From assembly GCA_963839615.1 (NCBI GenBank), contig CAWIVY010000001.1, positions 310,001-374,000 on the forward strand: DNA of 64,000 bases, given 5' to 3'. Source of the stretch: DASQMT01 sp963839615. Its GTDB lineage: Bacteria > Actinomycetota > Thermoleophilia > Solirubrobacterales > Solirubrobacteraceae. Positions 16,910 to 25,472 of this stretch are shown here, piece by piece. The notes below the pieces were generated by a model that did no database searches, was not told the origin of the DNA, and saw only the letters and a program-made list of their open reading frames with translations. The translations under genes and the position numbers were made by a program. Position 1 is the first letter of the stretch. Every line of letters begins with the position of its first letter.

Positions 16910-18354
16910 TACGCGCGCCGCGGAGCCGGGAGCAGCCGCGGCAGCGGCGCGGGCGCCGGGGCGGCGATGTCCGCGACGAACGGCGGGGCGATCAGGCGCT
17001 CGAGCGCGGCGACGCATTCCTGGTCGAACTGCGCCGGGTCGCGCAGCAGCGCGATCGCGCGCTCCTGCGACCACGCGGGCCGGTAGACGCGGTCGGACAC
17101 GAGCGCGTCGTAGACGTCGCAGACGGCCATGATGCGCGTGGAGGTGTCGAGCTCGTCGTTCGCCAGTCCGCGCGGATAGCCCGAGCCGTCGAGCCGCTCG
17201 TGATGGTCGAGCACGAGCCGCAGCACGCCGGGCGCGAAGCCGCCGAGATCACGCAACAGGCGCTCGCCCGCCTCCGGGTGCTTGCGGATGTGCGCGAACT
17301 CGTCGTCGTCGAGCGGCCCGGGCTTGGTCAGCACCTCGTACGGGACGGATAGCTTGCCCATGTCGTGCAGGAGCCCGCCCAGCGCGAGCAGGCGCAGCCG
17401 GCGGCGCGGCAGCCCGAGCGCCTCGCCGACCTCGACGGCGAGCATCGCGACGCGGCGCGTGTGGCCCTCCGTCGCGGCGTCCTTCTCGCCCAGGCGGACG
17501 ACCAGCGACCGCACGCGGGGGCCGAGGAACGATTCCTCCTGCGCGACCAGCTCGGTCGCGCCGAGGTCGCCGACCAGCGCGCGCGAAGCGGCGCCGTGGC
17601 GCAGGTCGAGCGCCGCCGGCAGGCCGAGCGCGATCAGTCCCGCGAGCTCGAGCAGGTGGCCGAGGTAGAAGCCGAGCTGGGTGTAGGACACCGTCAGCTG
17701 CGTGATCAGCGAGAACGCGAGCCAGGCGATGCCGGCGACGGTGAGCAGGTCTGCAGGCCGGCGGGTGAGCTGCCACGTGCGCACGGCGCGGATCGCGATC
17801 AGCGCCATCAGCGCGAGGCCGGCGGCGAGCAGCACGTACGCGGCGGGGTCACCGGTCTGCGGCACGCCGGGGACGAGCGCGGGGAACGCGAGCGCGCTCG
17901 CGCCGAGGGCGAGGATCGTGGCGACGATCGTCACCTGCGCCGCGATCAGCGGGCCGATGTGGCGCGGGCGGCGCAGCCCGGGCAGCGCACTGAGCGCGAG
18001 CACGAGCGCGCCCGCGGGCAGCGACGCGGCGCCGGCGACCGCGACGACGCCGTTCTGGCCGGCGATCACGCCCGGCGTCGCGAAACCGTGGATCGCGAGC
18101 AGCGCCGTCATCGTAGAGAAGGCCGTCCCGAGTAGCACGGTGCGGCCGTCGCGGCGCTTGGCGCCCGCGATCGTGAGGATGACGGAGGCGACGGCGGCCG
18201 TCAGCGCGCCGCTGAGCACGAGCGCGAAGTGGGTGAACGACGAGGTCTCGAGCGGCTGGCCGGAGGCCCACTCCAGGACCGCGCCCGGGATGAGCGCCAT
18301 CGCGGCGACGGCCGCAACCAGGGGCAGCGAGCGATGATCGACGCCGGACGTCAC
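16909..18354 (-). CDS. Membrane-bound HD-GYP domain phosphodiesterase-like protein
   Basis: GTG 18354 gives 481 residues. The first ~260 residues form seven or eight hydrophobic helices (LPLVAAVAAMALIPGAVLEW onward), resembling a MASE-type sensor. The HD-GYP domain follows, with HDMGK at about residue 329 and HHERLDGSGYPRGL at about 388-400. HD-GYP proteins hydrolyse cyclic di-GMP or related dinucleotides; all signature residues are present, so it may be active. The open frame continues upstream into the cyclodeaminase-like gene without a stop, but that upstream part encodes another protein. Confidence 0.88.
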   Translation of the reverse strand: MTSGVDHRSLPLVAAVAAMALIPGAVLEWASGQPLETSSFTHFALVLSGALTAAVASVILTIAGAKRRDGRTVLLGTAFSTMTALLAIHGFATPGVIAGQNGVVAVAGAASLPAGALVLALSALPGLRRPRHIGPLIAAQVTIVATILALGASALAFPALVPGVPQTGDPAAYVLLAAGLALMALIAIRAVRTWQLTRRPADLLTVAGIAWLAFSLITQLTVSYTQLGFYLGHLLELAGLIALGLPAALDLRHGAASRALVGDLGATELVAQEESFLGPRVRSLVVRLGEKDAATEGHTRRVAMLAVEVGEALGLPRRRLRLLALGGLLHDMGKLSVPYEVLTKPGPLDDDEFAHIRKHPEAGERLLRDLGGFAPGVLRLVLDHHERLDGSGYPRGLANDELDTSTRIMAVCDVYDALVSDRVYRPAWSQERAIALLRDPAQFDQECVAALERLIAPPFVADIAAPAPAPLPRLLPAPRRA

Positions 18355-18422
18355 GCCATGATGATCGGCAGGGTCGCCGCGCGTATTTAGTCGCCGGCCC
18401 TGCCGATTACGCGCGAACGCCC

Positions 18423-18939
18423 TCAGGCCGTCGCGCGCGCGACCGCCGCTCGCGCCCGCGCGACCCGCGGATCGGCTCTCGCGCCCGCGAGGTTGATCTC
18501 GACGAGGCGCGCCGCTGCGCGCGCTGCGCCGGCGGCGAGATCGGCGCCCGCGAGCGCATCGCCGACCAGCCCGGGACGCCCGGCGCCGGGCGAGCGCGCG
18601 AGCCAGCTCCGCCGCCTGCGCCGCGGTCTCCGCGATCGCCAGCGGCACGTCGGCGGCCGCCGCCTTCGCCGCGGCCAGCCGCGCCGGCCGCTCCGGATCG
18701 TCCGCCGCCAGCCGCTGCGCCTCGAGCACCGGCGCATACGCCGTCAGGTCGGCCTCGCCCAGGCGCATCGCCGCGTCGCGGAGCGCCGCGGCATGCGCCA
18801 CGTCGTCGTCGCGCCCCGCGAAGCGCGCCGCCATCTCGGCCAGGGCGGCGCCCAGCGCGCAGCCCGCGGCGGCCGCCGCGCCGCCGCCCGGCGCGGGGGT
18901 GCGCTCGGCCACCGCGGCGACGAACGTCTCCAGGCTCAC
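18423..18939 (-). pseudogene. Formiminotransferase-cyclodeaminase (FTCD_C/FchA)-like gene with +1 frameshift
   Basis: From GTG 18939 the protein reads SLETFVAAVAERTPAPGGGAAAAAGCALGAALAEM, matching the N-terminal signature of methenyltetrahydrofolate cyclodeaminase/cyclohydrolase proteins. The expected C-terminal helices (GRPGLVGDALAGADLAAGAA, AARLVEINLAGA) lie in a different frame that ends at 18423. One extra base within CGGCGCCGGG at 18581-18590 would explain the shift; removing it gives LARALARRGRPGLVGDAL. The intact length would be about 171 residues. The gene is divergent from amt. A sequence error is as likely as true inactivation. Confidence 0.7.
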
Positions 18940-18962
18940 CGCGATGCCCCTCTTTGCGGGGT

Positions 18963-19012
18963 TGTGTAAGCGCGCCACATGTCCCGAACCCAAACGATGG
19001 CCGCTTTACACA
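18963..19012. promoter_or_regulatory. Imperfect inverted repeat upstream of amt
   Basis: TGTGTAAGCG (18963-18972) and CGCTTTACACA (19002-19012) are inverted copies differing by one inserted base, in the 155-base gap between the cyclodeaminase-like gene and amt. This is a candidate operator for a nitrogen-responsive regulator, but no specific consensus is matched with confidence. Confidence 0.35.
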
Positions 19013-19094
19013 TTGCCCGTCCGATCTGATCGCGGATAGAACCCCGACGAGCGCACGTCTCGTTCGAGGCGTGGAGCGACCGAGGAGGAGCGCA

Positions 19095-20540
19095 ATGCTG
19101 ACAGCGATCTTCGCGCAGGCGGCAGAACCGGCGAGTGCCGAGCAGCTCACCCGCGACAGCGCGATCCTCGCGGAGCAGTTCTACTTCTTCACCGTCGTCC
19201 TGATGTGGCTGATCCACGCGGGGTTCATGTCCTACGAGGCCGGCATCGCGCGGCGCAAGAACGTGATGGCGACGGCGATGAAGAACATCCTCACGATCGC
19301 CGTGGTGACGCCGACGTTCTACTACTTCGGCTGGTGGATCTACAACTGCAACCAGCCGGGCCTTCCGATCGGCCCGAACAGCACCGACTTCACCGCCGCC
19401 GCCTGCCAGGGCGGCATTCCCTGGAGCGACGCGTTCGGGCCGAACCTCGCGAACAACATCAACCTGATCTTCTTCCTGGCGTTCCTGCTCTTCAGCTGGA
19501 CGACGGCCTCGATCATGTCCGGCGCGATCATCGAGCGCGCGCGGCTGTCGGCCTACCTCGTGCTCGCGGCGATCCTCGGCTCGGCCGTGTGGATCCTCGA
19601 CGCGTCCTGGGGCTGGAGCGCAGGCGGCTGGCTGACGATGCGCTTCGGCTTCCACGACTCGATCGCCTCGGGCGTCGTCCACGGCGTCGCGGGCGCGTTC
19701 ACGCTCGGCGTGCTCTTCAACCTCGGGCCGCGGATCGGGAGATACACGCGCGAAGGCCTGGCGCGCCAGTTCAGACCGCACAACCTGCACATCACCGCGC
19801 TCGGCCTGATGTTGATATTCACGGGCTTCTACGGGTTCTACGCCGCTTGCCTGGTGATCGCGTCGACGTCGTTCCCGGGCTGGGCGAACATCTACCTCAG
19901 CCCGACCACGCTCGGCTCGATCACGATGGTGATCACGTTCGGCTTCGCGGGCGGCTTCACCGGGGGCTACTTCGCCAGCAAGGGCGACCCGTTCTGGACG
20001 ATCTCCGGCGGCCTCGCCGGCGTGATCGGCGTGTCGGCCGGCGCCGACGTGTACGCGCCGACGCTGGCCTACCTGATCGCCATCCTGACCGCCGTCCTGG
20101 TGGTCCACGCCGGCGGCTGGCTCGAGACGAAGATGCGCGTCGACGACGCGGTCGGGGCGGTCGCCGTGCACGGCGTGGCCGGCTTCCTCGGCATGCTCTG
20201 GGTCGGGATATTCGCGGCGGGCTACCCGACCGGGATAAACAACGTGGAATCCTCGATCGGCGGCCAGCTGATGGGCATGGCGACCTTCCTGCCGCTCGGC
20301 TTCCTCAGCGGCTGGGTCGCGTCGTGGCTGCTGAAGCGGTTCGGCGTGCTGCGCGTGCCCGCTGCGGTCGAGCTGGCCGGCCTCGACATCGTCGAGTACG
20401 GCACGCTCGTTTATCCGGAGATGGGCGTCATCAAGGAGCAGATCGTCGAGCCCGACGGCACGCTGGTGGAGTCAGAGGCGGTGCTGCAGCTCGAGCTGTC
20501 CAACGGGCAGGCCCACCACTTCGAGCAACTGAGGAAGTAG
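19095..20540 (+). CDS. amt: Ammonium transporter (Amt/MEP family), divergent type
   Basis: ATG 19095 is preceded by a strong ribosome site (GAGGAGGAG). The 481-residue protein has about eleven membrane helices and the twin pore histidines H196 (DSIASGVVHGVAGAF) and H359 (DDAVGAVAVHGVAGF). The usual GWFGFNxGS helix is replaced by FTGFYGFYAACLV, so it is not a standard AmtB. A cytosolic C-terminal extension of about 60 residues (GLDIVEYGTLVYPEMGV and beyond) replaces the usual short tail. It moves ammonium into the cell. Three small membrane-protein genes follow at once on the same strand. No PII gene is in the window. Confidence 0.9.
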   Translation: MLTAIFAQAAEPASAEQLTRDSAILAEQFYFFTVVLMWLIHAGFMSYEAGIARRKNVMATAMKNILTIAVVTPTFYYFGWWIYNCNQPGLPIGPNSTDFTAAACQGGIPWSDAFGPNLANNINLIFFLAFLLFSWTTASIMSGAIIERARLSAYLVLAAILGSAVWILDASWGWSAGGWLTMRFGFHDSIASGVVHGVAGAFTLGVLFNLGPRIGRYTREGLARQFRPHNLHITALGLMLIFTGFYGFYAACLVIASTSFPGWANIYLSPTTLGSITMVITFGFAGGFTGGYFASKGDPFWTISGGLAGVIGVSAGADVYAPTLAYLIAILTAVLVVHAGGWLETKMRVDDAVGAVAVHGVAGFLGMLWVGIFAAGYPTGINNVESSIGGQLMGMATFLPLGFLSGWVASWLLKRFGVLRVPAAVELAGLDIVEYGTLVYPEMGVIKEQIVEPDGTLVESEAVLQLELSNGQAHHFEQLRK

Positions 20541-20543
20541 AAG

Positions 20544-20666
20544 ATGCTCAGCTTCGCAATCTCGCTCGCGATCATGCTCGCCGTCGTGGGCGGGTCAGTG
20601 CAGTGGGCCGCGCGCACATCGCGCCGGCGCAATCTCTCGGAGGACGCAAATGCCCGCGATCATTGA
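20544..20666 (+). CDS. 40-aa single-helix membrane peptide downstream of amt
   Basis: ATG 20544 lies 3 bases after the amt stop, with GAGGAAG as ribosome site. The peptide has a hydrophobic helix (MLSFAISLAIMLAVVGGSV) and a basic, hydrophilic tail (RTSRRRNLSEDANARDH). Its end overlaps the start of the next gene by 17 bases, and the next gene's ribosome site (GGAGG) lies within it. It is too short for certainty, but spacing and codon use support a real gene. Possible accessory to Amt; no known family recognised. Confidence 0.55.
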   Translation: MLSFAISLAIMLAVVGGSVQWAARTSRRRNLSEDANARDH

Positions 20667-20988
20667 CAGCGCCGCGAACTGCGTCACCAGCGTCAGCGGC
20701 GCCAAGCCGGCCGACGACTCGGCCGACTTCATCATCCAGGCCGCGTACGAGAACTGCGCGGGCTTCATGACGTTCGGTCCCGGCAGCACGTACGGGGACG
20801 AGGGCGCGGCCGCCGCCACGAGCTACTACGTGCTCACCTGGCTCGGCATCGCGGTGATGCTCGGCGTGCTCGTGTACTGGGTCCTGTGGGAGAACCGCCG
20901 GCTCACTCGCTGGAACACGGCCCACGGCGCCTCAACAGCCGCCGCCGCCGGCGCCGCCCCCGCTCCCGCCTCGACGACCGACAAGTGA
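20650..20988 (+). CDS. Small membrane protein of amt cluster, 112 aa
   Basis: ATG 20650 is preceded by GGAGG at good spacing. The N-terminal ~55 residues are polar with two cysteines (SAANCVTSV, YENCAGFMTFGPGSTYGDEG). A single membrane helix (YYVLTWLGIAVMLGVLVYWVLW) follows, then a basic and Ala/Pro-rich tail. Topology suggests an external N-terminal domain held by one helix. No family recognised. Position between two other tiny membrane genes behind amt suggests a shared transport or sensing role. Confidence 0.7.
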   Translation: MPAIIDSAANCVTSVSGAKPADDSADFIIQAAYENCAGFMTFGPGSTYGDEGAAAATSYYVLTWLGIAVMLGVLVYWVLWENRRLTRWNTAHGASTAAAAGAAPAPASTTDK

Positions 20989-21000
20989 AAGAGGCCTTCG

Positions 21001-21159
21001 ATGGAAGAACGTGACCGCCCCTTCGAGTTCCCGCCGCTGCAGACGCACTCGAGGAAGTTCGAGCTCGTGATGCTCGGCCTATCGATCGCCTGCGTGATCA
21101 TCGTGCTGGCGATCATCCTCCTCACCAACCTGGGCACCGAGTTCCGGCCGACGGCGTAG
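21001..21159 (+). CDS. 52-aa single-helix membrane protein of amt cluster
   Basis: ATG 21001 follows the preceding stop by 12 bases, with AAAGAGG as ribosome site. The sequence has a charged N-terminus (MEERDRPFEFPPLQTHSRKF), one strong membrane helix (LGLSIACVIIVLAIILLTNL) and a short outside tail (GTEFRPTA). It is the third small membrane gene after amt. No known family recognised. Confidence 0.65.
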   Translation: MEERDRPFEFPPLQTHSRKFELVMLGLSIACVIIVLAIILLTNLGTEFRPTA

Positions 21160-21194
21160 ACCGCTTGGCCGTCGATCCCGTACCGTCGGGGGCT

Positions 21195-21569
21195 GTGCAA
21201 GAGCGTCCGATCCGCGTACGCATCGACCCGCCGCCCGAGGAACCGCCGAAGCGACCCACGCGGCTGACCCGGCGCGGCGTGCTGGCGTTCGTCGTGCTGC
21301 TCGGGGTGACGATCTTCGCGGCGCAGAGCTGTCAGCAGTCCCAGATCCGCTTCTCGAAGGAGCGGGCGATCGCGACGGCTCGGCCGGAAGCCGGCTTCAC
21401 GCCGGAGCGCACGCAGGTGCGGCTGGTGCGCCAAGGCCTCAACGGGCGCCCGTACTGGGCGGTCTCGTTCTCGATCCCTGGATCCGGTCCCGACGAGTTC
21501 AGCAAGCTGACGACCGTGCGCGTGGACGCCAATACGGGCAAGATCGCAGCGGTCAACCGGGAGGAATAG
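21195..21569 (+). CDS. Membrane-anchored PepSY-like protein
   Basis: GTG 21195 with GGGGG upstream gives 124 residues; TTG 21165 is possible. A Pro-rich cytosolic N-terminus and one helix (GVLAFVVLLGVTIFAAQSC) precede an outside domain. Its end (YWAVSFSIPGSG, TTVRVDANTGKIAAVN) resembles the PepSY fold, which often has inhibitory or binding roles outside the membrane. The stop overlaps the convergent antiporter stop by 17 bases. Function not known; the family call is tentative. Confidence 0.6.
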   Translation: MQERPIRVRIDPPPEEPPKRPTRLTRRGVLAFVVLLGVTIFAAQSCQQSQIRFSKERAIATARPEAGFTPERTQVRLVRQGLNGRPYWAVSFSIPGSGPDEFSKLTTVRVDANTGKIAAVNREE

Positions 21570-22779
21570 GCGCCGGGTCGAGCAGCCCGAGCCGCTTCGC
21601 GAGCCACGGCGCGGGCGCGGCCTGCAGCAGCAGCGTGGCGACGATCGCCAGCGCGACGACGCCCGCGAGCAGGTCGATGTTCGGCACGCCGAGCCCCGCG
21701 AGCACGCCGACGAGCGCCGCCGGCACGACGCCCGTCTCGCGCGTCCAGCACAGGAACGCGAGCTCGGGGCGCGTCCAGCGCGCGCGCCGGTCGGGCAGCG
21801 TGCACGCGAGCACCGCGACCGGGCGCGCCACCAGCAGCAGCACCGCCACGACGGCGAGCGAGGGCGCCCAGTTGTCGGCCAGCGTCGCGAACGGCAGCGC
21901 CGCGCCGACGACGAGGAAGACGAAGATCGTCACCACCTCGGAGAGCGTGCGCGAGGAGATCCGCAGCTCGTCCTCGTTGTGGCTGTGCATGACGAGCCCG
22001 AGCATCTCCATGTTGCCGACGATCAGCCCCGCGAGGAAGGCCCCGAGGTAGCCGCTCCCGCCGGCGAAGTCCAGCGACACGTAGCTCACCGCGACGACGG
22101 CGAGCACCGCGATCGGCGCCGAGTCGCGCAGGATGCCCGTACGGCGGCTCGAGATCGTCGCCGACAGCAGCACGCCGGCGAGCACGCCGACGACGGAGCT
22201 GATCGCGAGCTGGGCGAGGAACTCCGACGCCGGCCCGCCGATGCCGCTCTCGCCGCTCAGCAGCGCGCCGGCGATCGCGAGCGCGAGCACGGCGCCGGTC
22301 GGGTCGTTGAACGCCGACTCCGCGATCACGGTCTGAGCGATCCGCAGGCGCAGCCGCGAGGCCACGAACAGCGGGATCAGGATCGCCGGGTCGGTCGGCG
22401 AGAGCACCGCGCCGATCAACAGCCCCTGCTCGAACGGCAGCCCGAACGCGAGCGCCGCCACCGCGCCCGTCAGCAGCGCGGTCACGAGCACGCCCGGGAT
22501 CGCGAGCAGCCCGAGGCTGACAGCGACCTGGCGCAGCACGGTGAGCGACAGGTTGAGCCCGCCGTAGAAGAGGATCGACGATACGCCGAAGGTGAACAGG
22601 ATTTGCGCGCCGAGCGAGTCCAGCGGGACGTCGACGACGTCGAGCACCGAGGGCCCGAGCAGCGCCCCGATCGCGATCAGCAGGACGATCTCCGGTATCC
22701 GCAGCAGATCGGCCAGCACACGCGCTGCAAGCCCCGCGGCCAGCAACAGGCCGACCGTGAGGATCACGTCGCGGGTCAC
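21553..22779 (-). CDS. Cation:proton antiporter (NhaP/CPA1 type)
   Basis: This 408-residue protein has about 12 membrane helices. The transport core has LSPTDPAILIPLF and AESAFNDPTGAVLALAI, matching the paired Asp/Asn-Asp helices of Na+(K+)/H+ exchangers. The GTG start (22779) overlaps the stop of the upstream four-helix-bundle gene (GTGA), so translation is coupled. It exchanges monovalent cations for protons in pH or ion homeostasis. It lacks a TrkA/RCK C-terminal domain. Confidence 0.9.
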   Translation of the reverse strand: MTRDVILTVGLLLAAGLAARVLADLLRIPEIVLLIAIGALLGPSVLDVVDVPLDSLGAQILFTFGVSSILFYGGLNLSLTVLRQVAVSLGLLAIPGVLVTALLTGAVAALAFGLPFEQGLLIGAVLSPTDPAILIPLFVASRLRLRIAQTVIAESAFNDPTGAVLALAIAGALLSGESGIGGPASEFLAQLAISSVVGVLAGVLLSATISSRRTGILRDSAPIAVLAVVAVSYVSLDFAGGSGYLGAFLAGLIVGNMEMLGLVMHSHNEDELRISSRTLSEVVTIFVFLVVGAALPFATLADNWAPSLAVVAVLLLVARPVAVLACTLPDRRARWTRPELAFLCWTRETGVVPAALVGVLAGLGVPNIDLLAGVVALAIVATLLLQAAPAPWLAKRLGLLDPAPIPPG

Positions 22780-23415
22780 GTCTCGCGGCGCTCCAGGGCG
22801 AGTCGGACGACGTCCTGCGCGGTGATCAGCAGCAGCACGATGACGACGCCCGCGCCGATCGCGACCGCGACCAGCTCGCGCCGCGCCGTCGTGCGCGCGT
22901 CGTCGAACTCGCGCGCGGCCGTGGCGGCATGCCGGTCCTGCTCGTCGGCGAGCGTGTCCGCCGCTCTCGCCATCGCCCGGAAGTTCTCGATCTCAGGGCC
23001 GAGGAAGATCCGCCGCACCTCCGCATGGCGCCCTGCCTGCAGCGCCTCATAGGCCTCGACGTCGAGCTCCGTGAACGCGTCGAAGGCCGTGTCGAGCTCG
23101 TCGAGCAGGGCCTGGTCGCGCGGTGCTCGCAGCTCCTTGCGCGCCGCCGCGAGCAGCTCCTCCGTGCGCTTCACCGATGCCTCGAACGTCGACCGGCTGC
23201 GCCCGCGGTCATAGCCGTAGGCGGTCTGCCAGCCGTTCATGTCGGTGACCGCGAACTTCAGCTCGAGCGCGCGCGCCTGCCGGGCGCCGGCGCGCCTGGA
23301 CGTCGTCGGAACGGTCATCGAGCGTCCCGAACGCCGCGAGCGCGACGCCGATCGTCACGAGCGGCCCGAGCACCGTGAGCGCCATCGCTGCGAGCAGCTT
23401 CCCGCGGATCGTCAC
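22776..23415 (-). pseudogene. Four-helix-bundle membrane sensor-like protein, +1 frameshift
   Basis: ATG 23415 begins with a membrane helix (KLLAAMALTVLGPLVTIGVALAAFG). The extracytoplasmic helical part (ELKFAVTDMNGWQTAYGYDRG, then long amphipathic helices) and a second membrane helix (LVAVAIGAGVVIVLLLITAQ) lie in another frame ending at 22776. One extra base in GGGCGCCGGCGC at 23282-23293 explains the change; removing it gives DDVQARRARQARALELKF. The intact protein would have about 212 residues: helix, 4HB_MCP-like bundle, helix, and no cytoplasmic signalling domain. It is coupled to the antiporter and so may gate or sense for it. Confidence 0.65.
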
Positions 23416-23465
23416 TCGCGCAACATCCCAGGCGCGTCAAGGGCGGGTATCGTCCGCGACAGCCG

Positions 23466-23690
23466 ATGATCCTGTTCGTCGTTCTCGGGCACACGCCGCT
23501 GATCCTGCTCTTCACCCTGCTCGGGCTGCTCTACCTGAGCTGGCTCGACCTGCGCAACGAGGAGCTCGAGGCCCAGGTCAAGCTGTGGTGGGGGCTGCTC
23601 GTCTTCCTCACGCACGTGCCCGGCTACCTCGCGCTCCGGATCTGGCTCGCGGTCAGGCGCCGCCGCGACGCCGCGCGTCGTCCAGCCTGA
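23466..23690 (+). CDS. 74-aa two-helix membrane protein
   Basis: ATG 23466 opens with a hydrophobic segment (ILFVVLGHTPLILLFTLLGLLYLSW). A short charged turn (DLRNEELEAQV) and a second hydrophobic segment (WWGLLVFLTHVPGYLALRIWLA) with an Arg-rich tail follow. The layout resembles small phospholipase-D N-terminal-like membrane proteins, but I do not recognise the family securely. Its 3' end overlaps the convergent regulator gene by 38 bases. Confidence 0.6.
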   Translation: MILFVVLGHTPLILLFTLLGLLYLSWLDLRNEELEAQVKLWWGLLVFLTHVPGYLALRIWLAVRRRRDAARRPA

Positions 23691-25434
23691 CGAGCTTCAC
23701 CGCGAGCTCGAGCGCCAGCAGGTCCTCGCCCTCGAGCTTGAGCCCCGTCACGCGCTCGATCCGCGCGAGCCGCTGGCGCAGGGTGTTCGGGTGGATGTAG
23801 AGCGTGCGCGCGGTGTCGGCCACGGAGCGGCGCCGCGCGAGGTACTCCTCGAGCGTGTCGAGCAGCGCGGTGCGGCGCTGGCGGTCGTGCGCGAGCAGCG
23901 CCTCGACGGCCGTCCAGTGGCGATCGCGCGGTGACTCGTCCAGCCGCAGGTCGACGAGGTACTTGTAGGCGCCGAGCTGCTCGTAGCCGAGCGCGCCGCC
24001 GCCCGGCCGCAGCGTCAGCGCGATCTGCGCGGCGCGCTGGGCCTCGCGCAGCGCCTGGCGGCTCTCGGCGATCCCGCTGCCCGGAGCGCTCACGCCCAGC
24101 ACGACGTGCTCGGCGGCGGCGACGGACTCGCAGGCCGCGATCACGCGCTCGGCGCCGCCCGTGCGCGGCATCAGCACGACGGCGCGCAGGCCGTGGCGGC
24201 CGGCGTCGAAGAAGCCGGTCTGGTCGCGCCCGCGCAGGCGCGCGCCGAGGCGCGTGGCGACTGCCTCCCAGTCGGCGCCCGCGCCGTTGCCGCCGGCGTG
24301 CTCGCCGTGCAGGAACACGTGCGGCCGCGACAGGTCGCAGCCGGGCGGCGCGGCGGCGTACACGACGCCGTCGGGCGAGCGGTCGGCGAGCGCGTCGAAC
24401 ATGTCCTTGACGCGGTCGCGTGCGGTCAGGCGCTCGATCAGCTCTGCCCGCTCGAGCCCCATCGCGGTCTGGTCGGCGAGCGCGCGCAGCAGCTCTTCGT
24501 CGCCGGCGCCGAAGCGCCGCGGGCGCAGGACGCAGAGCAGGCCCAGCTGCTCGTCGGACGCGACCAGCGGGGTCGTCAGCAGCGCGGCGTCCTCGTGGTC
24601 GGGCCACAGCTCGCGGCTCGAGCCGCCGTGGCGGCCGCGCGAGAGCAGCTCGAGCAGCAGCGCGCCGCCCTGCGGCCGCGGGCCGGGCGCCTCCGGCGGG
24701 TCCGAGGCGACGAGGCGCAGCTCGCCGCCGCCCGGCTCGAGCCGGAAGAGCTGGCACAGGTCCGCTTTCAGCAGCGCGCGCGCGCCTGCCGTCGCCGCCT
24801 CGTGCAGGCGCTCGTGGCGCGTCGCGGCGGCGAGCCGCTGCGAGACCTCCGCCAGCTGCGTGAGCGCGGCTACGCGCTCGCGCGCCTCCTCGTAGAGCTG
24901 CGCGTCCTCGATCGCGCCGCCGACCAGCGTCGCGGTGTGGGTGAGCAGTTCGACGTCCTCCTCGGTGAACTCGCGCGGCGCGGCCGTGTGGAGCACGATC
25001 ACGCCGATCACGTCGCCCGAGCGCGCCGTCACCGGGACCGCCGCCATCGACTGCCAGCGCTCCTCCTCGAGCTCGGGGAAGTAGCGCATGCGCGGGTCGC
25101 GCAGGGCGCTGTCGCGGATCAGCGCCGCCTCCTTGTGCTCGGCGACCCAGCCGGTGACGCCCTCGCCGACGCCCATCTCGATCTGGCCGACGAACTTGCT
25201 GTGGACGGGCGAGGCCGCGCGCAGCAGCAGCCGGTCGGACTCGAGCAGGTAGATCAGGCACGCGTGGCAGCCGGTCGCCTCCGTCGCGATGTCGACCACC
25301 CCCGCGAGCACCTCGTCGATGTCGAGCGTCGAGAAGACGGTGGTGATGACCGCGCGTAGCGTGACCGCCTCGTCGGAGGTGCCTATGTGCACATCGCACA
25401 CTCTATTCGCCGCAGGTCCGGTCACGGAGGCCAT
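23653..25434 (-). CDS. GAF-domain transcription regulator with PucR/CdaR-type HTH
   Basis: This protein has up to 593 residues. Two GAF-type sensor domains are visible: residues ~40-190 (ATGCHACLIYLLESDRLLLRAA, GEGVTGWVAEHKEAALI) and ~205-345. The C-terminal PucR helix-turn-helix has the family's DTARTLYIHPNTLRQRLARIE. ATG 25434 leaves only 38 bases to the divergent glnT start, so GTG 25401 (VCDVHIGTSDEA) may be the true start. Its position, divergent from the glnT-mgs operon, makes it the likely regulator of that operon in response to a small nitrogenous ligand. Confidence 0.85.
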   Translation of the reverse strand: MASVTGPAANRVCDVHIGTSDEAVTLRAVITTVFSTLDIDEVLAGVVDIATEATGCHACLIYLLESDRLLLRAASPVHSKFVGQIEMGVGEGVTGWVAEHKEAALIRDSALRDPRMRYFPELEEERWQSMAAVPVTARSGDVIGVIVLHTAAPREFTEEDVELLTHTATLVGGAIEDAQLYEEARERVAALTQLAEVSQRLAAATRHERLHEAATAGARALLKADLCQLFRLEPGGGELRLVASDPPEAPGPRPQGGALLLELLSRGRHGGSSRELWPDHEDAALLTTPLVASDEQLGLLCVLRPRRFGAGDEELLRALADQTAMGLERAELIERLTARDRVKDMFDALADRSPDGVVYAAAPPGCDLSRPHVFLHGEHAGGNGAGADWEAVATRLGARLRGRDQTGFFDAGRHGLRAVVLMPRTGGAERVIAACESVAAAEHVVLGVSAPGSGIAESRQALREAQRAAQIALTLRPGGGALGYEQLGAYKYLVDLRLDESPRDRHWTAVEALLAHDRQRRTALLDTLEEYLARRRSVADTARTLYIHPNTLRQRLARIERVTGLKLEGEDLLALELAVKLVRLDDARRRGGA

Positions 25435-25472
25435 TGCTGGCCGGGCGCGGGCGCGGCTATATCAGGGTCACA
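25402..25472. promoter_or_regulatory. Divergent promoter between PucR-type regulator and glnT
   Basis: This 71-base region is short and slightly richer in A/T than its flanks. TATATC at 25458-25463 is a candidate -10 element for glnT, 10 bases before its ATG, and would give a very short leader. AATAGAGT on the other strand near 25401-25408 could serve the regulator. Close packing suggests that the regulator binds here. Confidence 0.35.

Noticed and set aside
16909..18993. Single 694-residue fusion of cyclodeaminase and HD-GYP
   Set aside because: The frame is continuous, but residues between the two parts are Arg-rich nonsense, while the true cyclodeaminase C-terminus is in another frame with its own stop at 18423.
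18958..20171. Long minus-strand frame opposite amt
   Set aside because: It is rich in Arg, Asp, Val and His with no domain pattern and lies opposite a clear transporter.
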